A stretch of DNA of 34,610 nt from Thiohalobacter sp. (GCA_026993645.1 JALWSQ010000292.1:1-34610), one strand, 5' to 3'. Counted from the first letter of the stretch, positions 1-9,791 are shown. The notes: a model not told the origin generated them from the sequence alone. Numbers and translations: made by a program.

Positions 1-75
1 ACCAGCCCGGGATCCGGGGCGGTTTCCATGGCGGGGTAGCGGGGGACTATACTGCGCCCCGGATCCCGGGCTGGT
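1..75. repeat. Perfect 21-bp inverted repeat (1-21 / 55-75) with 33-nt spacer containing TATACT, upstream of the Nif3-like gene
   Basis: ACCAGCCCGGGATCCGGGGCG (1-21) is the exact reverse complement of CGCCCCGGATCCCGGGCTGGT (55-75); TATACT at 48-53. Confidence 0.9.
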
Positions 76-86
76 GAGGTGACGAC

Positions 87-845
87 ATGGTGGCACTGAG
101 GGAGCTGGTGGCCGAGCTGGATGCCCTGCTGCAGGTGGGCGACTTTGCCGACTATTGCCCCAACGGGCTGCAGGTGGAGGGACGGGGACGGGTGCACCGC
201 ATCCTCTCCGGGGTCACCGCCTGCGAGGCCCTGGTGGAGACCGCGGTGACGCGGGGGGCCGACCTGCTGCTGGTCCACCACGGCTATTTCTGGCGCGGCG
301 AGGATCCGCGCGTCTGCGGCATGAAACGCCGACGGCTGCAGCGCCTGCTGGCCGCGGACATCAGCCTGGTCGCCTACCATCTGCCCCTGGACGCCCACCC
401 GGAACTGGGCAACAACGCCCAGCTGGCGCAGCGGCTGGGCCTGGCGGCGGAAGGCCGCTTCGGCACCGGCAGCGGCCCGGAACTGGGCTGGTACGGCCGC
501 CTGCCCCGGGCCATGACCGTCAAGGAACTGACGGACTGGATCCGGGCGCGGCTGCAACGCACACCCCTGCACCTGGAGGGGGGTCCGGAGCCTATCCAGC
601 GCCTGGGCTGGTGTACCGGGGCGGCCCAGTCCTACCTCGAGGCGGCCGCCGACCTGGGCCTGGATGCCTTCGTCACCGGCGAGGCCTCGGAACAGACCAC
701 CCACGTGGCCCGGGAACGGGGGATCCACTGTTTCGTGGCGGGCCATCATGCGACGGAGCGCTACGGCGTGCAGGCACTGGGCGCCTGGGCGGCGCACCGC
801 TTCGGCCTTGAACATGAGTTCATTGAGGTGCCAAACCCGATCTGA
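87..845 (+). CDS. Nif3-like dinuclear metal center hexameric protein (YbgI family)
   Basis: ORF with CPNGLQVEG, LLLVHHGYFW, YHLPLDAHPELGNNAQLA and FVTGEASEQTTHVARERGIHCFVAGHHATERYGV, typical of the Nif3/YbgI family. Confidence 0.93.
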   Translation: MVALRELVAELDALLQVGDFADYCPNGLQVEGRGRVHRILSGVTACEALVETAVTRGADLLLVHHGYFWRGEDPRVCGMKRRRLQRLLAADISLVAYHLPLDAHPELGNNAQLAQRLGLAAEGRFGTGSGPELGWYGRLPRAMTVKELTDWIRARLQRTPLHLEGGPEPIQRLGWCTGAAQSYLEAAADLGLDAFVTGEASEQTTHVARERGIHCFVAGHHATERYGVQALGAWAAHRFGLEHEFIEVPNPI

Positions 846-951
846 ATCAATATCCTCTGGCATTACCCTTGATTTGTTCAGGGGCATGTCAGTAAGCTAT
901 GCCGCTTTTAGCCACGCCGCCCGGCAGCAGTGTCGCAGCCGGTGCGCACAA

Positions 952-983
952 ACGGGTGCCGGCGGTGTAGAATGGGCGCCCGT
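952..983 (+). promoter_or_regulatory. Putative -10 element (TAGAAT, 969-974) inside a 9-bp inverted repeat upstream of petA
   Basis: ACGGGTGCC (952-960) pairs with GGCGCCCGT (975-983), one G-T wobble; TAGAAT lies in the loop. Confidence 0.4.
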
Positions 984-1039
984 TTCCCGGCGTCCGGATA
1001 CCGGATTCCTCGTTCCTTCAAATCTGGAGAACCAAGTCG

Positions 1040-1633
1040 ATGAGCAGTGAAGGTGTTGATAAGAGCCGGCGCCGCTTCCTCACGGTCGCAACGAGCGTGG
1101 TGGGTGCGGTCGGTGCCGTGTACACGGCTGTCCCCTTCGTTCTCTCCATGGAGCCGAGCGCGCGGGCACAGGCCGCCGGGGCTCCGGTGGAGGCGGACAT
1201 CAGCAAGCTCGAGCCGGGGCAGCTCATGCGCGTCAAATGGCGCGGCAAGCCCGTCTGGATCGTGCGGCGCACCAAGGCGATGCTGGATGCCCTGCCGACG
1301 CTGGACGGGATGTTGCGGGATCCCAAGTCGGAGGAGCCCCAGCAGCCGCCCTATGCCAAGAACGAATACCGGTCCATCAAGCCGGAGATCCTGGTGCTGG
1401 TGGGTATCTGCACCCATCTCGGCTGTTCGCCGACCTACCGGCCGGACGTGGCGCCGGACGATCTCGGACCCCAGTGGAAGGGGGGGTTCTTCTGCCCCTG
1501 CCACGGTTCCCGTTTCGACCTGGCCGGCCGCGTGTTCAAGGGCGTGCCGGCCCAGCTCAACCTGGTGGTGCCGCCCTACCGGTTCCTGAGCGATACCCGC
1601 ATCCTGGTTGGCGATGACAAAGGAGTTGCGTAA
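1040..1633 (+). CDS. petA: Ubiquinol-cytochrome c reductase iron-sulfur (Rieske) subunit
   Basis: Twin-arginine-like SRRRFLTVAT N-terminus; Rieske motifs CTHLGC and CPCHGS. Confidence 0.97.
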   Translation: MSSEGVDKSRRRFLTVATSVVGAVGAVYTAVPFVLSMEPSARAQAAGAPVEADISKLEPGQLMRVKWRGKPVWIVRRTKAMLDALPTLDGMLRDPKSEEPQQPPYAKNEYRSIKPEILVLVGICTHLGCSPTYRPDVAPDDLGPQWKGGFFCPCHGSRFDLAGRVFKGVPAQLNLVVPPYRFLSDTRILVGDDKGVA

Positions 1634-2871
1634 TGGCTGCTGAGCGATCTGACAAGTGGCAGGGCGGTCTTCTCGGCTGGATCGATGCGCGCTTTCCACT
1701 CAGTTCCATGTGGAACGACCATCTGGCCAAGTACTACGCCCCCAAGAACTTCAATTTCTGGTACTTCTTCGGCTCCCTGGCACTGCTGGTGCTGGTGATC
1801 CAGATCCTGACCGGAATCTTCCTGGCCATGAACTACAAGCCGGACGCGGCCAAGGCCTTCGCCTCGGTCGAGTACATCATGCGTGACGTGGACTGGGGCT
1901 GGCTGATCCGGTACATGCATTCCACCGGTGCCTCGGCCTTCTTCATCGTCGTCTATCTGCACATGTTCCGGGGCCTGATGTACGGTTCCTTTCGCAAGCC
2001 GCGGGAACTCATCTGGATCTTCGGTATGTTTATCTACCTGGCGCTGATGGCCGAGGCCTTCTTCGGCTACCTGCTGCCCTGGGGCCAGATGTCCTACTGG
2101 GGGGCGCAGGTGATCACCTCGTTGTTCGGCGCCATCCCGGTGGTGGGCGACGACCTGTCGCTGTGGATCCGCGGTGACTACGTCATCTCCGATGCTACCC
2201 TGAACCGGTTCTTCGCCTTCCACATCATCGCCGTGCCCCTGGTGCTGCTGGTGCTGGTGGTGGTGCACCTGCTGGCGCTGCACGAGGTGGGGTCGAACAA
2301 CCCCGACGGCATCGAGATCAAGAAGAACAAGGACGAGAACGGGATCCCCAAGGATGGCATTCCCTTCCATCCCTATTACACGGTCAAGGACATCGTCGGC
2401 GTCGGGGTGTTCCTGATGTTCTTCTCGGCGGTGATCTTCTTCGTGCCCGATGGGGGTGGCTACTTCCTGGAGAAGCCGAACTTCGAGCCGGCCAACCCGC
2501 TGAAGACCCCGGAACACATCGCGCCGGTGTGGTACTTCACACCGTTCTACGCCATGTTACGGGCGGTGCCGAGCAAGTTCGGCGGGGTGCTGATCATGTT
2601 CGGTGCTATTGTCATTCTGTTCTTCCTGCCCTGGCTGGATCGCAGTCCAGTGAAGTCGATCCGCTACAAGGGTCCACTGTCGAAGATAGCCCTGACGCTG
2701 TTCGTGCTGTCCTTCGGCATGCTGGCCTATCTCGGCATGAATCCACCCAGCCCCGTGAGGACCCTGCTGGCGCAGATCGGTACGGTGATCTATTTCCTGT
2801 TCTTCCTCGCCATGCCGATCTACTCGAAGATGGATTCCACCAAGCCGGTACCGGAAAGGGTGACGAAATGA
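1633..2871 (+). CDS. petB: Cytochrome b subunit of the bc1 complex
   Basis: Polytopic ORF with RYMHSTGASAFFIVVYLHMFRG and GYLLPWGQMSYWGAQVIT; start overlaps petA stop (TAATG). Confidence 0.97.
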   Translation: MAAERSDKWQGGLLGWIDARFPLSSMWNDHLAKYYAPKNFNFWYFFGSLALLVLVIQILTGIFLAMNYKPDAAKAFASVEYIMRDVDWGWLIRYMHSTGASAFFIVVYLHMFRGLMYGSFRKPRELIWIFGMFIYLALMAEAFFGYLLPWGQMSYWGAQVITSLFGAIPVVGDDLSLWIRGDYVISDATLNRFFAFHIIAVPLVLLVLVVVHLLALHEVGSNNPDGIEIKKNKDENGIPKDGIPFHPYYTVKDIVGVGVFLMFFSAVIFFVPDGGGYFLEKPNFEPANPLKTPEHIAPVWYFTPFYAMLRAVPSKFGGVLIMFGAIVILFFLPWLDRSPVKSIRYKGPLSKIALTLFVLSFGMLAYLGMNPPSPVRTLLAQIGTVIYFLFFLAMPIYSKMDSTKPVPERVTK

Positions 2872-3599
2872 AAAGACTATTGACGCTGTTCCTGTTGGTG
2901 ATTCCGGGGCTGGTCTGGGCCAGTGAGCACGCGCACCTGGACCAGGTGAACATCGACCTGACGGACAAGCCCTCGCTGCAGCGTGGGGCGCGCCTGTTCG
3001 TCAACTACTGCCTCAGCTGCCACTCGGCGCGCTACATGCGCTACAACCGCATGGGCCGTGACCTGGGGCTGACCGACAAGCAGGTGATCGACAACCTGAT
3101 GTTCGCGGCCGAGAAGGTGGGCGAGCAGATGAAGGTGGCGATGCCGGCGGACGATGCCGCCAAGTGGTTCGGTGCCGCGCCGCCCGACCTGACCCTGGAG
3201 GCCCGGCTGCGTGGGCCGGACTGGATCTACACCTACCTGCGGACCTTCTATCTGGATCCCTCGCGGCCGTTCGGGGTCAACAACCTGGTCTTCCCCAGCG
3301 TCGGCATGCCCCACGTGCTGTGGCAGTTGCAGGGCTGGCAGAAGCCGGTGTACAAGACCATTGAGCATGCCGGGCACAAGGAGAAGGTCATCGAGAAGCT
3401 GGAACTGGTGAGCCCGGGCCAGCTGTCACCGGCCAAGTACGATGCGGCCGTGCGGGACCTGGTCAACTTCATGACCTACATGGCGGAACCCATAAAGCTG
3501 AAGCGTACCGCCCTGGGGGTCCGGGTGCTCATCTTCCTGGCCGTCTTCACCGTCCTGTCCTACCTCATGAAGAAGGAATACTGGAAGGACGTCCACTGA
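2868..3599 (+). CDS. petC: Cytochrome c1
   Basis: Signal peptide MKRLLTLFLLVIPGLVWA, heme motif CLSCH, C-terminal TM anchor; ATGA overlap with petB. The ORF track extends too far upstream (2529). Confidence 0.96.
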   Translation: MKRLLTLFLLVIPGLVWASEHAHLDQVNIDLTDKPSLQRGARLFVNYCLSCHSARYMRYNRMGRDLGLTDKQVIDNLMFAAEKVGEQMKVAMPADDAAKWFGAAPPDLTLEARLRGPDWIYTYLRTFYLDPSRPFGVNNLVFPSVGMPHVLWQLQGWQKPVYKTIEHAGHKEKVIEKLELVSPGQLSPAKYDAAVRDLVNFMTYMAEPIKLKRTALGVRVLIFLAVFTVLSYLMKKEYWKDVH

Positions 3600-3622
3600 A
3601 GACAGTGGCTCTGTACCAGGCG

Positions 3623-3661
3623 GGGCGCAGCCGGTCAGGCAGGCCGGTTGCGCCCGTTTTT
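3623..3661 (+). terminator. Rho-independent terminator after petABC
   Basis: GGGCGCAGCCGG (3623-3634) pairs with CCGGTTGCGCCC (3644-3655), one wobble, 9-nt loop, followed by GTTTTT. Confidence 0.85.
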
Positions 3662-3717
3662 GCTGGCGGATGGCCGTCCCCGGACATCCGCCGGGTAGGT
3701 GATTCGGGAGGGGATTC

Positions 3718-4344
3718 ATGGCACTGGTGCCCAATCGTCGATCCGTCATGACATTGTTCTCCGGCGCCCGCGATGCGCACAGCCACCGGGCGCGCCTGGT
3801 CCTGGCGGAGAAGGGGATCGCGGTCGACATCGTCAACATCGAGGAAGGAGGGGTCCCGGAGGATCTGATCGACCTCAATCCCTACCAGAGCGTGCCCACG
3901 CTGGTCGATCGCGAGCTGGTGCTCTACGATGCCCATGTCATCATGGAGTACCTGGATGAGCGTTTCCCCCATCCCCCCTTGATGCCCGTCGACCCGGTGT
4001 CCCGGGCCAAGGCGCGGCTCATGATGTACCGTATCGACCGCGACTGGTACAGCCTGGCCCACGACATCGAGCACAAGGGCGAGAAGACCGCGGCCAAGGC
4101 CCGCAAGATGCTGCGCGACAGCCTCACCTCCAGCGCCGAGGTCTTTGCCGCCATGCCCTTCTTTCTGAGCGAGGAGTTCAGTCTGGTGGATTGCTATGTG
4201 GCGCCGTTGTTGTGGCGCCTGCCGTCCTACCGGATCGAGCTGCCCAAGCAGGCCAAGGCGGTGCAGGATTATGCCCAGCGTATCTTCTCGCGGGAGTCGT
4301 TTCGCAAGAGCCTGACCGACCTGGAACGGGAGCTGCGGACCTGA
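3718..4344 (+). CDS. sspA: Stringent starvation protein A (GST-fold)
   Basis: MTLFSGARDAHSHRARLVLAEKGI, DLNPYQSVPTLVDRELVLYDAHVIMEYLDERFPHPPLMP. Confidence 0.95.
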   Translation: MALVPNRRSVMTLFSGARDAHSHRARLVLAEKGIAVDIVNIEEGGVPEDLIDLNPYQSVPTLVDRELVLYDAHVIMEYLDERFPHPPLMPVDPVSRAKARLMMYRIDRDWYSLAHDIEHKGEKTAAKARKMLRDSLTSSAEVFAAMPFFLSEEFSLVDCYVAPLLWRLPSYRIELPKQAKAVQDYAQRIFSRESFRKSLTDLERELRT

Positions 4345-4399
4345 ACGGCCCCTGCCACCACAACGGTCCATCCCCGTTGGTAACCGGAGCGAGCCACAG

Positions 4400-4783
4400 G
4401 TGACACCCAGCCGTCCCTACCTGGTGCGGGCCATCTACGAGTGGATACTCGACAACGGCCTGACACCCTACATCCTGGTGGATGCCACTATGGCTGGCGT
4501 CGAGGTGCCCCAGGCCTATGTCAATGAGGGCCAGATCATTCTCAATATCGCGCCCCAGGCCGTACAAGGGTTGGAGCTGGGCAACGAGCAGGTGGGTTTC
4601 AACGCCCGTTTCGGAGGGACGCCGACCGACGTATGGGTGCCCATTCCCGCCATCGTCGCCATCTATGCCCAGGAAAACGGCCGTGGTATGGTCTTCACCG
4701 AGGAGGAAGGCCAGCCCCCACCGGACGCCCCTGGTCCCGCATCACCGGGCGGCGGGCGGCCGAGCCTCAAGATCGTCAAGTAA
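4400..4783 (+). CDS. sspB: ClpXP protease specificity-enhancing factor SspB
   Basis: GTG start; RPYLVRAIYEWILDNGLTPYILVDA, FNARFGGTPTDVWVPIPAIVAIYAQENGRGMVF; proline-rich C-tail ending PSLKIVK (typical ClpX-binding end); directly after sspA. Confidence 0.95.
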   Translation: MTPSRPYLVRAIYEWILDNGLTPYILVDATMAGVEVPQAYVNEGQIILNIAPQAVQGLELGNEQVGFNARFGGTPTDVWVPIPAIVAIYAQENGRGMVFTEEEGQPPPDAPGPASPGGGRPSLKIVK

Positions 4784-4798
4784 CGGTTGGAGGACGCC

Positions 4799-5290
4799 AT
4801 GATCCGGGTCGTCCAGGGCGACATCACCCGCCTGGCGGTGGATGCCATCGTCAATGCCGCCAACGAGACCCTGCTCGGGGGCGGAGGGGTGGATGGAGCC
4901 ATCCACCGGGCGGCGGGACCGGAACTCAAGGCCTATACCCGCACCCTGGGCGGTTGTCGTCCCGGTGACGCCAAGATCAGCCCGGGTTTCCGGCTGCCGG
5001 CGCGTTTCGTCATCCACACCGTGGGGCCGGTCTGGCATGGGGGTGACCAGGGTGAGGCGGAGGTGCTGAGGTCCTGCTACCGGCGCAGCTTCGAGGTGGC
5101 CCTGGAGAACGGCGTACGTACCATCGCCTTTCCCGCCATCAGCACTGGTGTCTACGGTTACCCCAAGGAGGCGGCGACGCGCATCGCCGTCAGTGTGATG
5201 CGGGCCTTCGAGCCGCGCTTCGATGAGATCATCGCCTGCTGTTTCAGTGCCGACGACGCGGAGCGCTACCGGCGGCTGCTGGCGGAATAG
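4799..5290 (+). CDS. Macro domain protein (O-acetyl-ADP-ribose deacetylase family)
   Basis: [42 protein letters not shown]...[13 protein letters not shown], signature MacroD-type motifs. Confidence 0.95.
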   Translation: MIRVVQGDITRLAVDAIVNAANETLLGGGGVDGAIHRAAGPELKAYTRTLGGCRPGDAKISPGFRLPARFVIHTVGPVWHGGDQGEAEVLRSCYRRSFEVALENGVRTIAFPAISTGVYGYPKEAATRIAVSVMRAFEPRFDEIIACCFSADDAERYRRLLAE

Positions 5291-5313
5291 CAAGGGCCAT
5301 CGGGTCGCCTCAC

Positions 5314-5907
5314 TCAGTCCAGGTATTCGAACAGCCTGACCACCCGCTGCACGCCCTTGATCCGCCGTGCTGCCTCGGTGGCGGCATCGGCCTCCCGGTG
5401 GCGCACCAGTCCCATGAGGTAGACGGTACCGTTCTCGGTGACGACCTTCACCCGTAACGGGCTGAATTTCTCCAGCCCCGGCCCCTTGACCTTGAACAGG
5501 CGCGTCTTGACCTTGGCCGTGAGCAGGGTGTCGCTGGTGCGTACCATCATGGAGTTGGGTGCCGCCACGGCCAGTTCGTTGTAGACCCGGCGTACCTTGG
5601 GGATTCGCCGCACGATCTCCGTTGCCCGCGCCTTGGCCTCCTCGGTGGGTGCCTGGCCCGAGAGCAGTACGATGCCATTGAAGCTGGTGACGCTGACATG
5701 GCCGTTGTGCAGCTCCGGATCCTTGGCGATCCGGGCCGCTGCCTTCAGCTCCACGGCCTCGTCGTCGATGATGGTACCCGCAGTGCGCCGGTCCTGGAGC
5801 ACGATACCGGTGGCTGCAGCGCCGCCCACCACGACCGGGGCGCAACCGGCCAATGGGACCAGGATGGCGGCCAGGACGAGGCAGGTGAGGGTGGGGTGCA
5901 TCCGCAT
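5314..5907 (-). CDS. dolP: BON-domain outer-membrane lipoprotein (DolP/YraP-like)
   Basis: Lipobox ILVPLAGCAP; two BON-like segments; adjacent to diaA as in the E. coli yraL-yraP region. Confidence 0.85.
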   Translation of the reverse strand: MRMHPTLTCLVLAAILVPLAGCAPVVVGGAAATGIVLQDRRTAGTIIDDEAVELKAAARIAKDPELHNGHVSVTSFNGIVLLSGQAPTEEAKARATEIVRRIPKVRRVYNELAVAAPNSMMVRTSDTLLTAKVKTRLFKVKGPGLEKFSPLRVKVVTENGTVYLMGLVRHREADAATEAARRIKGVQRVVRLFEYLD

Positions 5908-5920
5908 GGTAATGGTTCTC

Positions 5921-6541
<621 letters not shown>

Positions 6542-6931
6542 TCAAGCCTCGAATGCATTGCGGATCCAGCGGACCCGGTAGCGGCCCGGTGCCTCCGGCC
6601 GGGGATCGATACCGACGACGTCGAAACGGGCCGGCCGGGCCGCCAGCCGGGGATGGGTCAGCAGGAAATATTCCGCCGCCCGGATCAGCCGCCGCTGCTT
6701 GCGCCGGTCGACGGACTCGACGGCGCTGCCGTGCTCGCTTCGCCGCCGGTAGCGTACCTCGACGAAGACCAGATTATCTCCGTCCTCCATCACGAGATCC
6801 AGTTCCCCGGTCCGGCAGTGGAAATTGCGCCGCAGCAGGCGCAGGCCACGGTGCTGCAGGTAGCGGCAGGCCAGCACCTCAGCGTCCTGTCCCTGGATCC
6901 TGGGGTCCTGTCGTGCCCTCCGACTGTTCAT
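6542..6931 (-). CDS. yraN: YraN family (UPF0102) endonuclease-like protein
   Basis: GQDAEVLACRYLQHRGLRLLRRNFHCRTGELDLVMEDGDNLVFVEVRYRR; the ORF-track start at 7384 is an over-extension into lpoA. Confidence 0.92.
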   Translation of the reverse strand: MNSRRARQDPRIQGQDAEVLACRYLQHRGLRLLRRNFHCRTGELDLVMEDGDNLVFVEVRYRRRSEHGSAVESVDRRKQRRLIRAAEYFLLTHPRLAARPARFDVVGIDPRPEAPGRYRVRWIRNAFEA

Positions 6932-8879
6932 CGACCACTCCCTGGTCCATGGTGGGTTTACCGGCATCGGTTGCCGCCGGCCAGCCCGGCTGCTCGCCCG
7001 TGACCGCCGACACGTCGATGGGGGGCAGCAGCCGGGGTACACCTTGGTGGAACTCGGCCCAGAGCAGCTCGCGGTGCAGCCGGCCGTCCTCGTCCAGTGA
7101 CAGGGTGCCGGTCTGGCCACTGAAGCGGCCGAAGGCATCCTGTCCCAGTTCCTGCAGGAAGGGCAGCACCCCGTAGGCGTCGATGCCCAGCGCGAACAGC
7201 CGCGGGCGGTCCTGCGCCAGCAGGGGCCAGAGGCGACCGATGGCCTGGTGCAGGCGCTGTCCCCTGGCGTCGGGTTGCAGCAGCCAGGGCATGTCGCAGA
7301 AGCGCAGCCCATCCATGTCACCATCGCGCTCGGGGTCGGGAACCCCCTGGTAGGCGACGGAGATTCCGTACAGCGGCAGGTCACCGGCCTGATGGAAGCG
7401 CACCAGGGGGCGCAGCAGGCGGGCCTGGGTGGGGCGTGCGACCAGGACGATCACATCGATGTCCTGGCGGCGGCGTGGTTCGAACGCCAGGTCGGTTCCG
7501 AGCAGCCGGGACAGCCGGCGGTGACGGGCACGGCTCTGGTCGGTATGCAGCAGGCGGGCCACGATCGCGCTGTAGCCACGGGTCTGGCGCCCGAACTGTT
7601 CCGCTTGCAGCAGGCGGCCACCGAGCGCCTCCCAGCGGGCGCGGAAGCGGGCCACCAGCCGGCTGCCCCAGGCCCCGGCCGGGGCGAGCATGACCGCGCG
7701 CTGGTGACCCTCGGCGATGGCGCGGTCGGCCAACTGGTCGATTTCGTCCTCCGGGTCGAGCCCGAATTGGTACAGGCCGTCGGGTCGATTCTGTAGATCG
7801 GCCAGGTCGTTCAGGCCCAGCACCGGCACCGGCAGGCTGCCGGTCTGGGCCAACATCTTCAGCCGGTGCTTGGTGAGCGGGCCGATCACCATCTCAGCGC
7901 CATCGCTCACGGCGCGGTTGTACAGGGCCCAGAGGGCATTGTCCTGCACTGCGGTATCGTAGAACCGGAGGATGGGGCGTGACGCCTCCGCCGTGTCGTA
8001 GTAGGCCACCAGGATGCCGTCCTGGATGGCCTGTCCCGCTGCCGCCAAACGACCGGAAAGGGGCAGGAGCACGGCGATCTGGTGCGGGCGCCCCGGGGGG
8101 GTGGCCGCCCGCGTGATCAGCTCTCCCAACAGATCCTCGGTGGCCGGATGATCGGGGTGGCGCTGGCGCCAGTCCGCCAGGGCCTGCTGCAGTCGCACCG
8201 GGAACTGGCGGTTGCGGCGCACGCTGACCACCAGTTCCAGCCAGCCCCGCAGCTGTTGCTCCGAGGTTGCTTCGGCCAGGGTCTCCAGGGCGGCGTTGGA
8301 GAGTTGGGTCAGCGCCTGCCAGATGGCCAGGTGGTTCCTGTGCCGGGCCGCGGGGGTGTCGAGCAGGGGGTCGAGCCAGATACGTTCGCGGGCGCTCTCC
8401 ACGTAGTTGGCGGCGATGTCGTAGGCCCGGGCGCGCAGCTGGTGACACTGGCGCAGCAGGGGCATGGGCATGTCTTCCGGCAGCCGCGCCAGCCACTCCA
8501 GGGCCTTTTCCGCCCGGTGGCGCCGCAGCGCCAGCCGGGCCTGCAACAGGGCCAGGCGCCACTGCTGGTCGGGGGACAGTTGCCCGGCGGGGATGCCGGC
8601 GAGGAGGCGCGTGGCCTGGTCCGGCTGGTTCGCCTGCAGCGCCACGGCAGCCATGGCCAGGGTCAGGCCGGGGCGTTTGGGTGCCGGTGCCTGGGCCAGG
8701 GCCTGGCGGTAGCGGGCCAGGGCCCCCGGCAGATCGCCCTGCCTGGCCAGGCCGGCGGCCTGACGGGCCGCGGCCTGCCAAGCCGCTGGGGGCTGCCGAC
8801 CCGGCTGCGAGGCGCAGGCCGCGAGCAACAGCAGGCCCAGGCTGAGGATGATCCAGGCTCGGTGGCGTCGTGGTGGCAC
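6879..8879 (-). CDS. lpoA: Penicillin-binding protein activator LpoA (LppC family lipoprotein)
   Basis: Lipobox LLLLAACAS; TPR-like N-half; periplasmic binding-like C-half IAVLLPLSGRLAAAGQAIQDGILVAYY; divergent from rsmI as in E. coli. Confidence 0.92.
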   Translation of the reverse strand: MPPRRHRAWIILSLGLLLLAACASQPGRQPPAAWQAAARQAAGLARQGDLPGALARYRQALAQAPAPKRPGLTLAMAAVALQANQPDQATRLLAGIPAGQLSPDQQWRLALLQARLALRRHRAEKALEWLARLPEDMPMPLLRQCHQLRARAYDIAANYVESARERIWLDPLLDTPAARHRNHLAIWQALTQLSNAALETLAEATSEQQLRGWLELVVSVRRNRQFPVRLQQALADWRQRHPDHPATEDLLGELITRAATPPGRPHQIAVLLPLSGRLAAAGQAIQDGILVAYYDTAEASRPILRFYDTAVQDNALWALYNRAVSDGAEMVIGPLTKHRLKMLAQTGSLPVPVLGLNDLADLQNRPDGLYQFGLDPEDEIDQLADRAIAEGHQRAVMLAPAGAWGSRLVARFRARWEALGGRLLQAEQFGRQTRGYSAIVARLLHTDQSRARHRRLSRLLGTDLAFEPRRRQDIDVIVLVARPTQARLLRPLVRFHQAGDLPLYGISVAYQGVPDPERDGDMDGLRFCDMPWLLQPDARGQRLHQAIGRLWPLLAQDRPRLFALGIDAYGVLPFLQELGQDAFGRFSGQTGTLSLDEDGRLHRELLWAEFHQGVPRLLPPIDVSAVTGEQPGWPAATDAGKPTMDQGVVDEQSEGTTGPQDPGTGR

Positions 8880-8948
8880 GGATGGTCCGGGTAGGTCGAA
8901 AGACTGTTATTGTATACGCCTCGCTCAGGATTACGGAACACCGAAACG

Positions 8949-9791
8949 ATGGATGTCGCGGGCAGGTTGTTCGTGGTGGCCACACCCATCGGCAACCGGG
9001 GGGACATCGCCCCCCGGGCCGTGGCGGTGTTGCGGGCGGTGGACTGGGTGGCGGCCGAGGATACCCGCCACAGCGGCCGCCTGCTGCAAGGCCTGGGTAT
9101 CCAGGCCCGGTTGCTGTCCCTGCACGAACACAACGAGGCCCGGCGGGTGGAACGGGTGCTCGGTCTGCTGCGGTCGGGCAAGGGCGTGGCCCTGGTGTCC
9201 GATGCCGGCACCCCGCTGATCAGCGATCCCGGCTACCGCCTGGTGCACGCAGTGCGGGCTGCCGGCCACCCGGTGGTGCCGGTGCCGGGGCCCAGCGCCC
9301 TGACCGCGGCCCTGTCGGTGGCCGGCCTGCCCACCGACCGTTTCGCCTTCGAGGGGTTCCTGCCCCCGCGTTCCGCTGCCCGGCGGGCCCGGCTGGAGGG
9401 CCTGCGCGACGATCCCCGCACCCTCGTGTTCTACGAGTCGCCCCGCCGTCTGCCGGACACGCTGCGGGATCTGGTCGCGGTCTTCGGTGGTCGACGGCCC
9501 GCGGCCCTGGCCCGGGAGCTGACCAAGCTGCACGAGGAGGTGGTCAGCCTGCCATTGGCCGAGCTGCCGGCCTGGCTGGCCGCCAGGCCGGGACGCCAGA
9601 AGGGGGAGTTCGTGGTGCTGGTGGGGGGCGCACCGCCGGTGGCGGAGGGGGAACTGGGCGCGGAGGAACGGCGCGTGCATGCCATCCTGGCCCGTGCCCT
9701 GCCCCCCTCGCGGGCGGCGGCATTGGCGGCCGAGATCACCGGCCGGCCACGACGGCTGTTCTACGGCACGGGGGGCGAGCCTGGCGCCTAG
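8949..9791 (+). CDS. rsmI: 16S rRNA (cytidine(1402)-2'-O)-methyltransferase
   Basis: GRLFVVATPIGNRGDIAPRAVAVL, AEDTRHSGRLL, LVSDAGTPLISDPGYRLV. Confidence 0.96.
   Translation: MDVAGRLFVVATPIGNRGDIAPRAVAVLRAVDWVAAEDTRHSGRLLQGLGIQARLLSLHEHNEARRVERVLGLLRSGKGVALVSDAGTPLISDPGYRLVHAVRAAGHPVVPVPGPSALTAALSVAGLPTDRFAFEGFLPPRSAARRARLEGLRDDPRTLVFYESPRRLPDTLRDLVAVFGGRRPAALARELTKLHEEVVSLPLAELPAWLAARPGRQKGEFVVLVGGAPPVAEGELGAEERRVHAILARALPPSRAAALAAEITGRPRRLFYGTGGEPGA

Noticed and set aside
1-75. CCCGGGATCC in the edge palindrome as vector polylinker contamination
   Set aside because: SmaI/BamHI-like order is reminiscent of a cloning site, but surrounding bases do not match the common pUC polylinker, and the sequence runs directly into the Nif3 gene.
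1576-2517. 313-aa minus-strand ORF opposite petB
   Set aside because: His/Gln/Val-rich shadow of a conserved transmembrane protein.
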